From the NCBI GenBank assembly GCA_037576215.1, contig JBANDB010000006.1, positions 2,976,001 through 3,040,000 on the forward strand: a stretch of 64,000 nt of DNA, written 5' to 3'. The stretch comes from Armillaria gallica. Its lineage: Eukaryota > Basidiomycota > Agaricomycetes > Agaricales > Physalacriaceae. How positions within the stretch are numbered: the first letter of the stretch is position 1; each line of letters opens with the position of its first letter. The notes under the pieces were generated by a model. The model was not told the origin of the DNA, searched no databases, and saw only the letters and a program-made list of their open reading frames with translations. A program made the position numbers and the translations under genes. Positions 48,244 through 59,634 of the stretch are shown here, piece after piece.

Positions 48244-49419
48244 AATGCACATGTATAGTACATAAGTCACGAATCACCTCTTGATGCCTGAGTTACGGGG
48301 TGCAATGTCGGATAATATTTACTGGTCAAACCATGACTGAGAGTTCAAGCCCAGTCAAAAGTCTGGAGGCTTGGGTTGATAGCCATGGGCTTTTTCGATA
48401 TAAAGTACGCTGTTATCACATTGCCTGGTATTGATTGACTTACAGGGAACTTTGATGCCCATTAATTCCAGGTTGCTACGCTTCGATGTTGGCCGCGCTC
48501 TTTCTTTCTTGTATACGGTACGTTGAAGCAATATGTATTACGGGTATCTGACACTGACTGTCACTGTGACCGCCAATGAATTCAAGAAGCAGACCGCGGC
48601 TCTAAAGAAGGTAGTACGCTATGCGAGTCTGCATTTCTTACTTGTGCTGACTACCATTCGCTATCAGAGTCAATGAACGGCGGCTGGAAACTGGCATAAC
48701 AGGGGGATGGAAGGCGACGAGGCTGGCAAGGCAGAGAAGGACATGCAGATATCTGTATGTATTATTAGCAATGCGATGTACAGGCTTCTGTAGATATGCA
48801 TCGATAGAAATCTATAGCTGTCTATGCACACCCACAGCTACCTGAGAAGTAAAAATAGAATGGGCCATTATTAGGGAGTGACAGGTAGACTTTTGACTGG
48901 GGTTCAAGAGGCAAGAAGTCGCCTATAGAAATTATATATTTACTTCGCTCAATCCAACGACAAGTATGCCATAAAGGACACCAAGAGACGCATCCTGCCA
49001 GAAAGCTCGGCTAAAGATCAACAGGGTTTTGAGAGAATATAAATTCTGCACTGAGAACTAGTGGCTTGCACCGACCTGGGTGGCGAGACGGACGATCCCC
49101 AGTCTAACCGATTTAAATTTCAATACTCTGTAGCTGCATGCTGTTCATGTACACCTCATTCTCATTTTAAAAGTTGTACGAGCTCGACATCGATTAAAGA
49201 TATTTAGCGAGATCTTACACCTGGCCATAGATTTCTTCGACGACATGTTGCCTGTGTCATGGGCTTCCTCCCAAAGACCATCAGTTGCAGGTCTAGCTCA
49301 TGTCTAGCTAGGGCAACTGTCAGTTCCAGGTAATGGCGCAAGTTACATTCTTCTATGACGTTCGTTTCCGACTGTATCGGGGATCGTCAATCACACGACA
49401 TCTTGCCTGTAAACGGAAA
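48244..49419. other. Largest unassigned region; possible small multi-exon gene
   Basis: This 1,176-bp gap lies between the GGT gene and the PP2C phosphatase gene. Around 48388-48760 there are several intron-like GTACG...AG segments flanking short coding-looking pieces, for example KQTAALKK near 48590, suggesting a tiny + strand membrane-protein gene. I could not build a continuous frame and name no product. From 48800 to 49400 I see AT-rich sequence without coding signs. Confidence 0.25.
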
Positions 49420-50993
49420 TTACGCACTAGCTTGCTCTCTCCTGTAATCCCGAAGAGATTTGGTTCTGTCGGGCCCAGTGACTTGCCCCACCCTGCGAGA
49501 GGAACCACAAGTGCCGTAGCATTGTCCTCGCCGCTCAACTCTTCTACAAATGCCAAAATGCGCTCAGCGGCGACCTTCGGATCCGGTGCACCCCTTGCCA
49601 GATCCGCCACTTCATCGTCTGAAAGTATTGACGAAACACCATCTGAGACAAGCACCATGTAAGCCCATTTGTTTCCTGTAACAAGCCAGAGTGAGCAATC
49701 AATAAGCGAGACGGGAGCATGACAACCTTCCAAAAGCTTCGTTCTGATTTCTGGTTCCGGAGTAACACCGAATTTCTTGAACTGTATGTCGCCCAATCTT
49801 GAACATATGGATGAGCATACGCGGCGTTTGAAGAATCAGGATAGGACTTACCCGCGTGTGTTTTCAAGAGCACCCATCCATCTAAAAATATATTTGACGT
49901 GCTTGTCATATAAACCGAGTAAATGACATACCGTGACTCTCCAAATGAATCCGTGATCAAAGACGCGCCCATCATGCGCCGAAGACGTATAGATTCAACC
50001 CTAGCGTCTGCATGATGCTTGTCAGTCATTCGGAACACCTTGGCGCTGTCTGTGGAGCAAAGTAAAATCCGCGTGTCTCTGTAAACTGTCAAAACTTGGA
50101 AATGAGATGTACAAGTAGTTCATGCTGACCCGCAGTGAGCAACCGTGAGGGCGACTGTTTTTGCAGAGAATGGTGCCGTTGCCGTGGTATCAAGAGACTG
50201 AAGAAGAGCAACTGAGGCAGTGGCACCGCATGATTGTGCTACTTCAGACACATTGCGATCGACCTATAAGAAATATCCAGACGAAATAGTAAATGGAGAG
50301 GTAGAGATTTACTTCAAAAAAGGCCTGTGTGGCGCGCGCCTCAAGATCGTAGACATGAGGATTATCGGGATCGTGAATCCATGGCTGGAGAGCACCTCCC
50401 CTAAATCGTTTAAAGTAGCCCCCTAGCTCATGAATCCAGGCATATAATTCTGGGATGTCCGACTTCTTTACTGATTCGAATAATCCATGAAGTTCTTGAC
50501 GTAGATACTGGGAAACCGCAGAGCCACCATGACTAAACCTGATTGATAACATTGTATGCAGCGAAATCTGGCTACGCACCCGTCATAGATGCCAATGAAA
50601 GCAATTTGACTGTTGAATGGCTTCCCTGTCGTGTTAGGATCCCAATCAACTCTCTGGAACTTTTTGAGGCTTGCACGAAGCTCTTCTGGATCGAGATTCA
50701 ATGTAGCGAACGAATAGAAATCCTCTTGATTACTAAAATCCTGTTAGAGATGTTGACAAGCCGCAACAAAATCGTACCTTCTCGTCCCTCTGGAAGAAGC
50801 AACTCCAATTACCTTGGGGGAGCCTAGAGGGATACGAACAACGCCACCTTACAATATGTCAGAACCAATAAGGGGCGACACCGTGTATTGCACCTGGGGT
50901 GGCAGCTCGAAAGTAATCATGATATTTCCGGACAGGTGATCCCCCACTCTTTACAATGGCATTTCTGGTAGGCCCCAGGAGTCGAATAGACAT
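49420..50993 (-). CDS. PP2C-family protein phosphatase (Ptc6-like)
   Basis: A Mg/Mn-dependent Ser/Thr phosphatase. The start at 50993 gives MSIRLLGPTRNAIVKSGGSP, then VIGVASSRGTRRNQEDFYSF, the first PP2C motif with metal-binding Asp. FIGIYDGHGGSAVSQYLRQE holds the DGHGG metal site. AYMVLVSDGVSSILSDDEVA is the second aspartate motif, and GEDNATALVVPLAGWG the final DN motif. RVESIRLRRMMGASLITDSF lies between. The C-terminus should read VTGPDRTKSLRDYRREQASA, but a 1-base slip at 49483-49484 separates it from LAGWG. This arrangement matches fungal mitochondrial PP2C (Ptc6/Azr1-like). The mitochondrial location is inferred from family, not from a clear presequence. Confidence 0.85.
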
Positions 50994-51205
50994 TGACGAC
51001 GAGGCTCAAAGTCATGCCAAGCCAGCAATAATACAGGCGACGTCCAGATGGCTGGAGGGGCTGTAGACACGTAAACCAAGCTGCAGGCGACGAATAACGC
51101 GTCGGCGTGGACGTGGTGGTAAGAAGACAGGTCAGGTCAGGGGCTGTACCCGGGATCGCCTCGATTTGTCATGCACCATCATGATGACGGTTCTCTCCTC
51201 TTGAT

Positions 51206-52123
51206 ATGGGTGCAAACCAATCTCTCCCCAAGGTAACACCGCAGGACCGTGCCATTCTCGAGTATGTTTATTTCTATCTCTTGTCGTCGTATTCTCATCA
51301 TCCCAGTCTCAAACTTCAACGGGACAAATTGAGGCAGTATCAGAAGAAGGTTGTCTAAGCAAATTATCGGTAGCTGTATGTGCTGACCTGTGCTCAAGAT
51401 CCAGGTTATTTTGGACAGGGAGCATGCTATAGCGAAGGAACATCTAGCAGCGGGTCGGAAGGATCGAGCTGTCGTTGCATTGCGACGCAGAAAGTATCAG
51501 CAGAGTCTGCTGTTGAAGACCGATGGACAACTAGAGAACTGGAACAGCTCGTACGGACCCCCTGCTCCTCTGCACATTCATACACATTCACCTTCAAGTC
51601 AGGTGGCTTCAATAGAGTTTTCTCTTATCGAGGTCTCCGTTGTCCATGGCCTTAAGCAGGGCAACGATGTTCTGAAGGAGATCCACAAGGAGCTCAACGT
51701 CGAGCAGGTAGAGAAGCTCCTAGAAGAGTCTCATGAAGCTAGGGAGTATCAGAAGGTGCGTCCAACGTGCCGTCCTGTCACTCAGAGATCATAACGATTA
51801 CCTAGGAAATCGGAGAACTATTGGCAAATCAACTCTCGCTAGACGACGAAGACGCTGTGCAGGCCGAACTGCTTGAACTACAAGCAGAAGCAGTACGTTC
51901 CATCGCAGCATGCCGCGTAGATACTTGTAATCTCACAATTTATTATTTAGCTGGGAGTACCCTCACAGACGCCGCCAGTCGTTCTTCCCGATGTACCGAC
52001 GTCAGAACCAGTTCAACCCGTTCTCGAAGGTTTGTGGTAACTCGATCCGTGTTGATCTTGGACTCACGCTCTCCAGGTCGTCGGCCAGCAGAAGATCGCG
52101 ACAAAGTACTGGTGCCATCATGA
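51206..52123 (+). CDS. VPS20: ESCRT-III subunit Vps20 (CHMP6)
   Basis: The start at 51206 gives MGANQSLPKVTPQDRAIL with an N-terminal Gly for myristoylation, as in Vps20. Next are LKLQRDKLRQYQKKIQVILD, REHAIAKEHLAAGRKDRAVV, ALRRRKYQQSLLLKTDGQLE and VASIEFSLIEVSVVHGLKQG, then DVLKEIHKELNVEQVEKLLE. The acidic C-terminal helix LSLDDEDAVQAELLELQAEA is the autoinhibitory part; the last exon ends RRPAEDRDKVLVPS. Vps20 nucleates Snf7 polymers on endosomes. Near 51540 the frame slips by one base within QLEN-LEQLV, before a 52-nt intron. Divergent from the PP2C gene (212 bp). Confidence 0.92.
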
Positions 52124-52211
52124 CCATTTTACGACAATGTATAATATGCATACCATACATGTACACCCTGTAAATAATCCATACCTATCTTACACAAGAC
52201 ACCCATAACAC

Positions 52212-54275
52212 TCACCAACCCTCAAAATTCCCGAAGCCAATCTTGCGTTTCTTCTTCACTTCCTCTGTGCCGCCGCCACCGCTGCCTAAGGTTTCACTTG
52301 GTCTCTTCGCCGAGTTTAGATACTTCCCAACGCCCGTCCCACCCTCGGACCCAAAGATGGTACTATTCGTACCTACTCGCGTGCCAAACCAGTTGACATC
52401 ATCGCCCTCCTTCTTCTCTGGAACTTTTTGTGAATTCCCATTTTGTTCTGTCTCAGCGCGTTTAGCCAATTTCTTCGCCAGCCGCGTTTTGTACTCCTCA
52501 AAGGGGTCTTGGTAACTGCGCGACCATCGCAGATTGTTAACAAATCTCCGATGAGGAGTGATAAAGACGTACATGACGACTTCTGTTATCCGCGCGGGCT
52601 TAGCGGGCCTTTCGGTACCCTCTTTGCGCGGTAGACGTCTCCAAGGCGTCAAGAACATCTTCTCCGCCAACCAATCGCCCAAAAACGGTATGCTTTTTAT
52701 CAAGATTGGGGGCAGCCTTGAAAGTCACATAAAATTGGGAACTGTATTGCTTCAGCAAAATTTGAAAAGGATAAATGAGGAGTGTTTACCCATTGGTTCC
52801 AGCGCCTTGGAATCGTTTAGTTTAATTACAACGGAAATTAACGTAGAATGCACCTTTGTTAGCCATAGCTACAACGCCGCGCCCATCGTGCCTTGCAGCC
52901 CCCTTCAAGTCATATTCATCACGAAATGGAGTACCCCAGTACGATTCTCCCCCAGAACCCGTGCCAGTGGGGTCACCAGTTTGTATCTAAAGAGATCGGT
53001 TGACTTTACATACGTTAGAAGACGAGAAATAACATACCATGAAACCCGGGACCAAACGGTGGAATAGACAATTATTATATTTTCCTGCCCTCGCAAGCAT
53101 CAAAAAGTTATAGCACGTTTTGGGGGCCTAAGAACATGAATGATTAAGGTCGGCTTGCAAACGAATAAGCCTTACTTTTTCACAATACAACTCCAAATTC
53201 AAACTGCTACCGCCCAGACTTGTCACGACACGCACATAGGCTCGGCGTTTACCCACGTCTTTTTCTTTACCCTTGTTTTTGAGTGGGTTTGATATGCTTT
53301 CAAACATCAATTCTTCCTATAAGATAGATCAACGATATAAAGTAATGGTCGAATGATGGCAACGTACCTCATCCCACACAAGGTTCGTTGGGCCAGTCTG
53401 AGGGTCAACAGAAGTGGAGGTTAGCGACGCGCCAGGAGACCGCTTGAATAAGGCGAGATATTCCCTAGGTTTAGACGTTAATCTTTGGGTGCATTGAGTA
53501 GGAGAGACGCGTACAAGGGACCGGTTCCTTGGTCTTGACTGGGACAACACTAGCGGGGGTTTCGCAGCAACTGTCTTTGTGGACGTAGAAGCTGATGCGA
53601 CTTTAGTTGGCACAGACGCCGGAGGTAGTCCATGCGGGTTTTGCAGCGTTATAACGTCTGCTCTGCTTTTGATGAGAGGCATTGTGGTCGGAATGAAAGT
53701 AGCGCTTACTTTTTGAAGGGAATGTCGTTGATAAGATCCTTTCCACCCTTGATGCTCTCAGCAAGAAACACGTTCCCGGTGGTCGCGATAGCCACAATGT
53801 GTGAGTGCTCGCTGAAAGGCTTGAAGGATATAGGGTCGTGTATCTCATCCGAAGCCTCCTTGCGAGAATAATGCAGCGTAATGAGATCAGAGGGGGCCAA
53901 AGGTTCTTTTGTTATGGGATTGGTGTTGTTGTGTTGTCTAGGAATATCAGAGGTTGAAGTGGATTCGGAATAACAATACTCACTTGAGCCAGGGAATGAT
54001 GTTCACCAAGTCAAACACATAGCCAGTACCGTCTGAGTTTCGAGCACAGACAGGATGACTGAATGGCTGAAAAGAAAGAGCACAGCAGTCGAAGGGTGTC
54101 CTTGCTCCAGGATGAGGAGCCTCTTGCTTGCTACACTTGAATACATGAGAATCCAGACACAATACAGCAACATATAGACGTACGCCTTGAAGCCTGTCGA
54201 GGACGAATGGGAGCCAAATAAGCCAGCATGCTCAGCATGGGTGATATAGAGCTTGTCAGAATTTCCGTGGCCCAT
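52212..54275 (-). CDS. U-box cyclophilin (Cyp60/PPIL2-like peptidyl-prolyl isomerase)
   Basis: The start at 54275 gives [20 protein letters not shown], followed by the U-box part [20 protein letters not shown] and [17 protein letters not shown], then [21 protein letters not shown] Ser/Thr/Lys-rich linker with [18 protein letters not shown] precedes the cyclophilin domain: [70 protein letters not shown] and [18 protein letters not shown]. The C-terminal tail is [20 protein letters not shown] and ends [14 protein letters not shown]. This is the full Cyp60/PPIL2 layout, a spliceosome-associated nuclear ubiquitin ligase-type isomerase. A 1-base frame change sits near 52630-52642 between DALE and [17 protein letters not shown]. 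The ATG lies 59 bp from the PPR gene's. Confidence 0.88.
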
Positions 54276-54334
54276 GATGACAGTCAAGAAGAGAACCTTG
54301 GTTTTGTTTGTTTACATATTTTAGCCTCTACTTC

Positions 54335-56560
54335 ATGCTACGCCTTTGCGCGTCGAGGTCTCCCGTTCTCCTCGACTTCCTCGCACCCCGTCTCATCACT
54401 TCAACTCGTCATTACAGTCTCAAGCTTCCCAGTTATAAAATCCAAAAAGACGCAAACGACATCCTTGAAAATCACGGTCCCAATGCGCATAGCAAACAGC
54501 TCCCATACCACAATGCGGACATATACAAGAATATTCTGGGTTGTATTCAGAAAGCCCTAGGGGCGGAGGATGTAGAGGCGGTAAAAAAGTGCTGGTTTGA
54601 GCTCAAGGAGCGCGACCTTCATCGACACCTCGCTCCCGCAGATTTTGCTCGCATCTCCACTCTTTTCATCAATCACTATATTCCCAAGAACGGCACCGAC
54701 GTCCTGAACACAGCGACACGAGAGCTTCTTGAGGAGATCTCGTTAGCTGCAGCCTGTTCGCGTAGCCCCGCTGCTCTAGCTGCTTGCATGAGCTTCTACA
54801 TCTCCAGAAACGAACCAAAACCTGTTATCAGCCTTTATACAAAGTTTCGCGAGATGCTGGGCGAGACGGACGACCTCCAAGCTGATGATAATGACGAGGA
54901 CGTGGTGGACTTTGGTGTTTTTTCGTTCACGTCCTACTCAGCTGCCCGTACAAGTTCGGCGAGCTCGCTCGTTCCGGGTCGAGTCTCAATTCTTCTTTCT
55001 TTCGTCGCGGCTCAGGCTATGCGAGATGATTTCGCGGCTGCGTACGATGCATACCGCCAAACTATCATCCGGTTCCATGATTATACAGTAAAGGACTACC
55101 TATCTCACATCGCTAACGACGCCTTTCGCGAGAAATTGCTCCTGTGGGTTCGGCGGTTGGACATTGCGCGTAAAGTCCATCAGGCCACCCCCTTGACCAT
55201 TCAATTGCAACAGCTTGTCGCCAATGGTGGTATCAATACCATACAGAGCCAGTACAACCGTATTAGGGATGGGTTATTCGGGGCAAACCCATTTCTCGCT
55301 GGAGACGCATCCCAGCTCGGAGGAACTCGTCTCGTTGCGATGACCGACCGCATATGGACTGCCTTTCTCACTAGTTTCCTGCAAAGCCGAAATGGCCACA
55401 TGAGTGCTGACGAGGTGTGGGGAGACGTCTCGCGTTGTGGGATAAAGCATCCCGTCTCGCTGTGGACTGGTCTAATAGACTCGTATAGAGAGTCTCGACA
55501 TATGGATAATGCGCTGAATGTGTGGAGAATGATGGAAACTAAAGGCGTACGACCAGACGCGCTCACCTACCGGGCCGTCATATCGGCTGCGTTAGAAGGT
55601 CGTCAGATTGACGAAGCTATTCGGCTGTTCAGGCAATTTCAGTCGGATCTCGAGGCGACGACGGAGCCGGAGAAATCGTTGGTCGTCTACAACACATACA
55701 TCCATGGGCTTCTCGCCGTAGATCGTCTCGATGAGGCGCTTTCTATTCTTGAGCGCATGGAGGAAAACAAGAAGGAAAAACGGGTTGGTCCGGTACCCGA
55801 CATCGTCTCATACAACACCTTCCTGGCATATTTCGGTCGCCGAGTGGACTTGAAGGCGCTTTCCATCATCATCAACCGGATGTCAACCGTGGGCCTTAGC
55901 GCGGACGTCTTCAGCTATTCCATTCTTCTCTCGGCGCTGCTCAAGATAGGCAAAGCAGATGCGACGACCATTGTTTTCAATCTCATGCGCAAGCAAGGGT
56001 TGGAGCCTAATATTGTTGTCTATGGGACAATCATAGTCGAGTTGCTGAGGGAGCATAACGAGCAGCATCTACGGGCTGTTTTGAAGATATTGGAAGAAAT
56101 GGAGTCAGGGAAGATACCATTTCCGCCTACAGTCAAGATCTACCAGGCAGTCTTGGTTGAACTATGGAGAGATCCGTGGCTTCCTCCGAAGACCGGTATC
56201 GCAATCACGCGCGATGTTGTTGAACGGATGAAGAAGAGGAGAGTTCCACTGAACATCCCACTGTACCACGTCTTGATTCGCGTTGCCCTGACGGACGAGT
56301 ACCCGAACGGGGTGACGACGGCGATGTCGCTATACCATGAGATGGTTCAGCGAAACTTACCAGTGACGTCGAAAGTTATCCATCTACTTTTACAATCACT
56401 GTTTGCCAAGGGAGAGTATGTACATGCGGCGAAGATAATGCGGGATATGGAGACGCTGGGTATGAAGCCTATCCCTTCTACAGCGCGCTTAATGAATCAG
56501 ATACGGAGTTCGTTGAGGGAAAAACAGTATTTACCTGCTCAAATAGGTAGCCCAATGTGA
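54335..56560 (+). CDS. Mitochondrial PPR-repeat protein
   Basis: A single-exon gene, unusual here. I start at 54335 (MLRLCASRSPVLLDFLAPRL) because this Arg/Ser-rich stretch is a good mitochondrial presequence; an in-frame ATG lies 27 bp upstream. The 741-aa product carries tandem 35-residue pentatricopeptide repeats from about residue 370, such as LWTGLIDSYRESRHMDNALN with VWRMMETKGVRPDALTYRAV, DIVSYNTFLAYFGRRVDLKA and FSYSILLSALLKIGKADATT with NLMRKQGLEPNIVVYGTIIV. PPR proteins bind organelle RNA for stability, processing or translation. The RNA target is unknown. The stop is 8 bp from that of the next gene on the other strand. Confidence 0.85.
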   Translation: MLRLCASRSPVLLDFLAPRLITSTRHYSLKLPSYKIQKDANDILENHGPNAHSKQLPYHNADIYKNILGCIQKALGAEDVEAVKKCWFELKERDLHRHLAPADFARISTLFINHYIPKNGTDVLNTATRELLEEISLAAACSRSPAALAACMSFYISRNEPKPVISLYTKFREMLGETDDLQADDNDEDVVDFGVFSFTSYSAARTSSASSLVPGRVSILLSFVAAQAMRDDFAAAYDAYRQTIIRFHDYTVKDYLSHIANDAFREKLLLWVRRLDIARKVHQATPLTIQLQQLVANGGINTIQSQYNRIRDGLFGANPFLAGDASQLGGTRLVAMTDRIWTAFLTSFLQSRNGHMSADEVWGDVSRCGIKHPVSLWTGLIDSYRESRHMDNALNVWRMMETKGVRPDALTYRAVISAALEGRQIDEAIRLFRQFQSDLEATTEPEKSLVVYNTYIHGLLAVDRLDEALSILERMEENKKEKRVGPVPDIVSYNTFLAYFGRRVDLKALSIIINRMSTVGLSADVFSYSILLSALLKIGKADATTIVFNLMRKQGLEPNIVVYGTIIVELLREHNEQHLRAVLKILEEMESGKIPFPPTVKIYQAVLVELWRDPWLPPKTGIAITRDVVERMKKRRVPLNIPLYHVLIRVALTDEYPNGVTTAMSLYHEMVQRNLPVTSKVIHLLLQSLFAKGEYVHAAKIMRDMETLGMKPIPSTARLMNQIRSSLREKQYLPAQIGSPM

Positions 56561-56568
56561 CATGATTA

Positions 56569-56843
56569 TTATCTACCGCGTAACCCTACGCCAATGTAAC
56601 GTGAATAAGCTGGAAAGAAGGATGAGCAGAAAGCAGCGGCGAAGAAGTAAGAGTCAGCTGACCCCAGTAACTCCATTTTCTTCCAAGATATCTACCCAGA
56701 AGAGGGAGCAGTACGATGGAAAAAAGCTGTTGTAGCTGGTGGATGCTCTCCTCCCACTCCTGCTGGGCTAGCTGGTATTCGTCTGAGCCAAATGAACGCT
56801 CTGAGAGGTTGTCGAGAGAGATATCGGAGACGGTGTCCGACAT
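56569..56843 (-). CDS. Mitochondrial import protein Mim2-like (small outer-membrane protein)
   Basis: A two-exon gene of about 74 codons. The first exon reads MSDTVSDISLDNLSERSFGS, then QLAQQEWEESIHQLQQLFSI and VLLPLLGRYLGRKWSYW, a single hydrophobic span. A 53-nt intron with GTCAGC donor joins it to AYSRYIGVGLRGR and the stop at 56569. An acidic N-terminus, WEES, then one membrane span followed by a basic G-R-x-x-G-R-x-x-x-Y/W and Y-x-R-Y tail is the pattern of Mim2, which with Mim1 inserts alpha-helical proteins into the mitochondrial outer membrane. The assignment rests on this short pattern. Without splicing a longer, less conserved tail would result. Confidence 0.65.
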
Positions 56844-56920
56844 GGTTAGCTGAGGTCCGTGGTGGTAGAGGACAGGTGATCCAAGCCAAGCGGAATGATG
56901 ACGATTTGATAAAGGCGCCT

Positions 56921-56965
56921 GCCTGCTGGCAGTGCTGCCTTATTTGCGACCGGCTGCCAGCAGGC
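56921..56965. repeat. 12-bp perfect inverted repeat in a divergent promoter
   Basis: GCCTGCTGGCAG at 56921-56932 and CTGCCAGCAGGC at 56954-56965 are exact reverse complements with a 21-bp spacer. They lie in the 202-bp gap between the MIM2-like and sugar-transporter starts. It could be a dimeric factor site or a hairpin; both are inferences. Confidence 0.8.
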
Positions 56966-57045
56966 TCCACGGTCTTCCGTCTCTTATAGTTACCGCGACC
57001 GCACTCTTTCTTTCTCTCCTTCACCATCGTCTCATCCATGTATCA

Positions 57046-59634
57046 TGGCCAATACGATGACAGTACAAGCCCGACCTCGCAACCGGCTCGTGGGACAGCC
57101 CTTACTCTATGCGATTTCCATATTCGCCAGTCTCGGCGTCTTCCTCGTCAGTCTTTTCTGCGTCCAATAGCCATTATCGCTCATTCTTCCCCTGCAGTTT
57201 GGATATGATCAAGGGTATGTCGTTAGCCGCGAAAAGGTCTCTGTCGCTCATTGCCGTTCAGCGTTATGAGTGGCGTAATCACCGGCCCTCACTTCCGCAA
57301 GTTCTTCAACAATCCAGATGCTGTCAGAAATTGGCACAATGGTTGCCGTCCTTGAAGTCGGCGCTTTCAGTATGATTTCCGATATAGAATATATCCCCGT
57401 TATTGAACAGGTTCTCAGTCACCTCTGTCGCCGCCGGGAAGATTGGCGACCTCATGGGTCGCAAAGGAACCTCTTCGTTGGCGCCATTGTTTTCACGATT
57501 GGAGGTGCTATCCAGACATTTACCACAGGCTTCTGGGTTATGATTGTGGGACGCGTCATTAGTGGCTTTGGAGTCGGCCTTCTTTCGTGAGCTCATCTCA
57601 TCTCCACCTCACGGACTTTGTGCGCTCATCACGTCCGGTAGCACCATTGTACCTATCTACCAGAGCGAAATCTCCCCTCCGGATCATGTACGTTTTGATT
57701 CCTTCCGACCTACACGCGCTTGACTCATGTGTGTGCAGAGAGGCGCCTTAGCATGTATGGAGTTCACCGGGAACATCATTGGCTACTCGTCTTCAGTTGT
57801 ACGTGTTGTTTACTCATTTTGTTGCTGGCGCAAAAGTCTAATTCATGCAGTGGGTCGACTACTTTTGCTCGTACATCGATTCCGATCTTTCCTGGCGCTT
57901 ACCGTTGTTTATGCAATGTGTAATAGGGGGCATTCTTGCGGCTGGGTGCCTTGCAATGCCCGAAAGCCCAAGGTTTGCTTCTCTGTCCTTGGGTTCCTGC
58001 ATTTAGCTAACCTGGTCAATAAGGTGGCTTATTGATACCGACCAGGACGATGAGGGTATGAGAGTCATCGCCGATCTCCACGGCGGAAATCTACAGAATC
58101 ATGCTGCTATTGCCGAGTTCCAAGAAATCAAGGACAAGGTCATGGAGGAGGTCTGTCTTCTGGTATCTAGCTTAACAGTAACGCTCACCTGTTCCTGTAG
58201 CGTGCGTCCGGAGAAGCTCGATCATATGCGGTTATGTGGCGTAGATACAAAAGACGCGTTCTATTAGCTATGTCTTCTCAAGCTTTTGCTCAGCTCGTAG
58301 GCATTCATCGTTTCTTGTCAAAAGAAGCCCGTTGACACGTTTCTCACAGAACGGTATCAATGGTAAGCACCGTCGTGTCGTAAAATATGTTCTAACGGGC
58401 TGACATCTGGACCGCAGTGATCTCTTACTATGCTCGTAAGTCTGTTCTCCAACAGTCGCATACTTAGATTCTGACGATGCTTCATTAGCACGGGTATTCG
58501 AAGGTATGACGCGCTAGGAGCTGCTATTTCATAACTATGGATAACACATCTACAGAGGCCGGTTGGATCGGTCGAGATGCTATCCTCATGACTGGTATCA
58601 ATTCTATCGTCTACGTCCTTAGTACTCTGCCTCCGTTCGTTGTTTTCCTGCCGTTCTTGATGTGGACTCATCATTTATTGCCTTCAGGTGGTACTTGGTA
58701 GATCGATGGGGTCGACGTGCGATTCTCTTATCCGGAGCCGTTGTTGTAGGTACCCTTTTCTTGATGAATCTGTTTGCACTAACTCCAGTCAGATGGCCAT
58801 CGCTTTGGGAGCCACTGGGTGGTGGATGTACGTCGATGTTCCACAGACCGCCAATGCAGTCGTAGTCTGCGTGATCATCTACAACGCGGCCTTTGGATAT
58901 AGGTGGGCTTCATGTGACTGGTGTTTCAAGGGAACTCCGCTAATGTTTTTGGCTAGCTGGGGCCCCCTACCGTGGTTGTATCCCCCAGAGGTCCGAATCG
59001 TTCCGTCAATGCTGTTTCTTATAACCTCACGTGTCCATAGATCATGCCTCTGACCATTCGTGCGAAAGGAGTCTCACTGTCGACTAGTACTAATTGGGCT
59101 TTCAACTTCTTGGTTGGTGAAACCACTCCGTTCCTTCAAGAATATATAGGATGGCGATTGTACCCCATGCACGGATTCTACTGTGTCTGCAGTTTCATTT
59201 TGGGTAGGGATATTATTTCTTTGTCAGAGTGAATGGTGATTCTTACGACGTACATGCAGTTTACTTCCGTACGTATATCACCAGACTGCTGTAGAGGATA
59301 AGTCGCATCATATTTTTACAGTTTACCCGGAAACCAAGGGCGTACCTCTCGAGGAGATGGATGTTGTATTTGGAGAAGGTGCGTAGCTACGTATCTTGCT
59401 GTGTCACTCTATGGACTTTCATTTCTTGCTTTTACAGATGAACTCGAGGAACGCTTAGATAACGAGGACGACGAAGATGACTCTTACGACGAAACTTCGT
59501 CCCTCCTCGGAGACGGACTTCCCACCAATAATCAAGCGATTAACCAATCAGGACCCCGGCGACGCCGTTCCAGTGCTGGCTGGATCAGTAGAATGTTCAA
59601 GCGCCGCAATGAAGGAATTTCCCCACCAGCATAG
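57046..59634 (+). CDS. MFS sugar (hexose) transporter
   Basis: A 12-span sugar-porter family proton symporter. The ATG at 57046 (MANTMTVQARPRNRLVGQPL) leads into YAISIFASLGVFLFGYDQGV and MSGVITGPHFRKFFNNPDA, while an upstream out-of-frame ATG at 57039 is not used. Signatures are the G-x-x-x-D-x-x-GRK of GKIGDLMGRKG, IVPIYQSEISPPDHRGALAC, CLAMPESPRWLIDTDQDDEG, AMSSQAFAQLNGINVISYYA, YLVDRWGRRAILLSGAVV and YFLYPETKGVPLEEMDVVFG. A long acidic and Arg-rich cytosolic tail follows. At 57326 one extra base breaks the frame between NNPDA and EIGTMVAVLEVGAF. More than ten short introns. Confidence 0.9.

Noticed and set aside
48330..48350. GAGTTCAAGCCC, another B-box-like string
   Set aside because: No cloverleaf or polymerase III terminator at the right distance.
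51541..51592. Read-through of the 52-nt VPS20 intron as coding sequence
   Set aside because: The unspliced frame would insert a Pro/His/Ser-rich stretch into a helix conserved in all Vps20 proteins; splicing plus a one-base slip at 51540 fits better.
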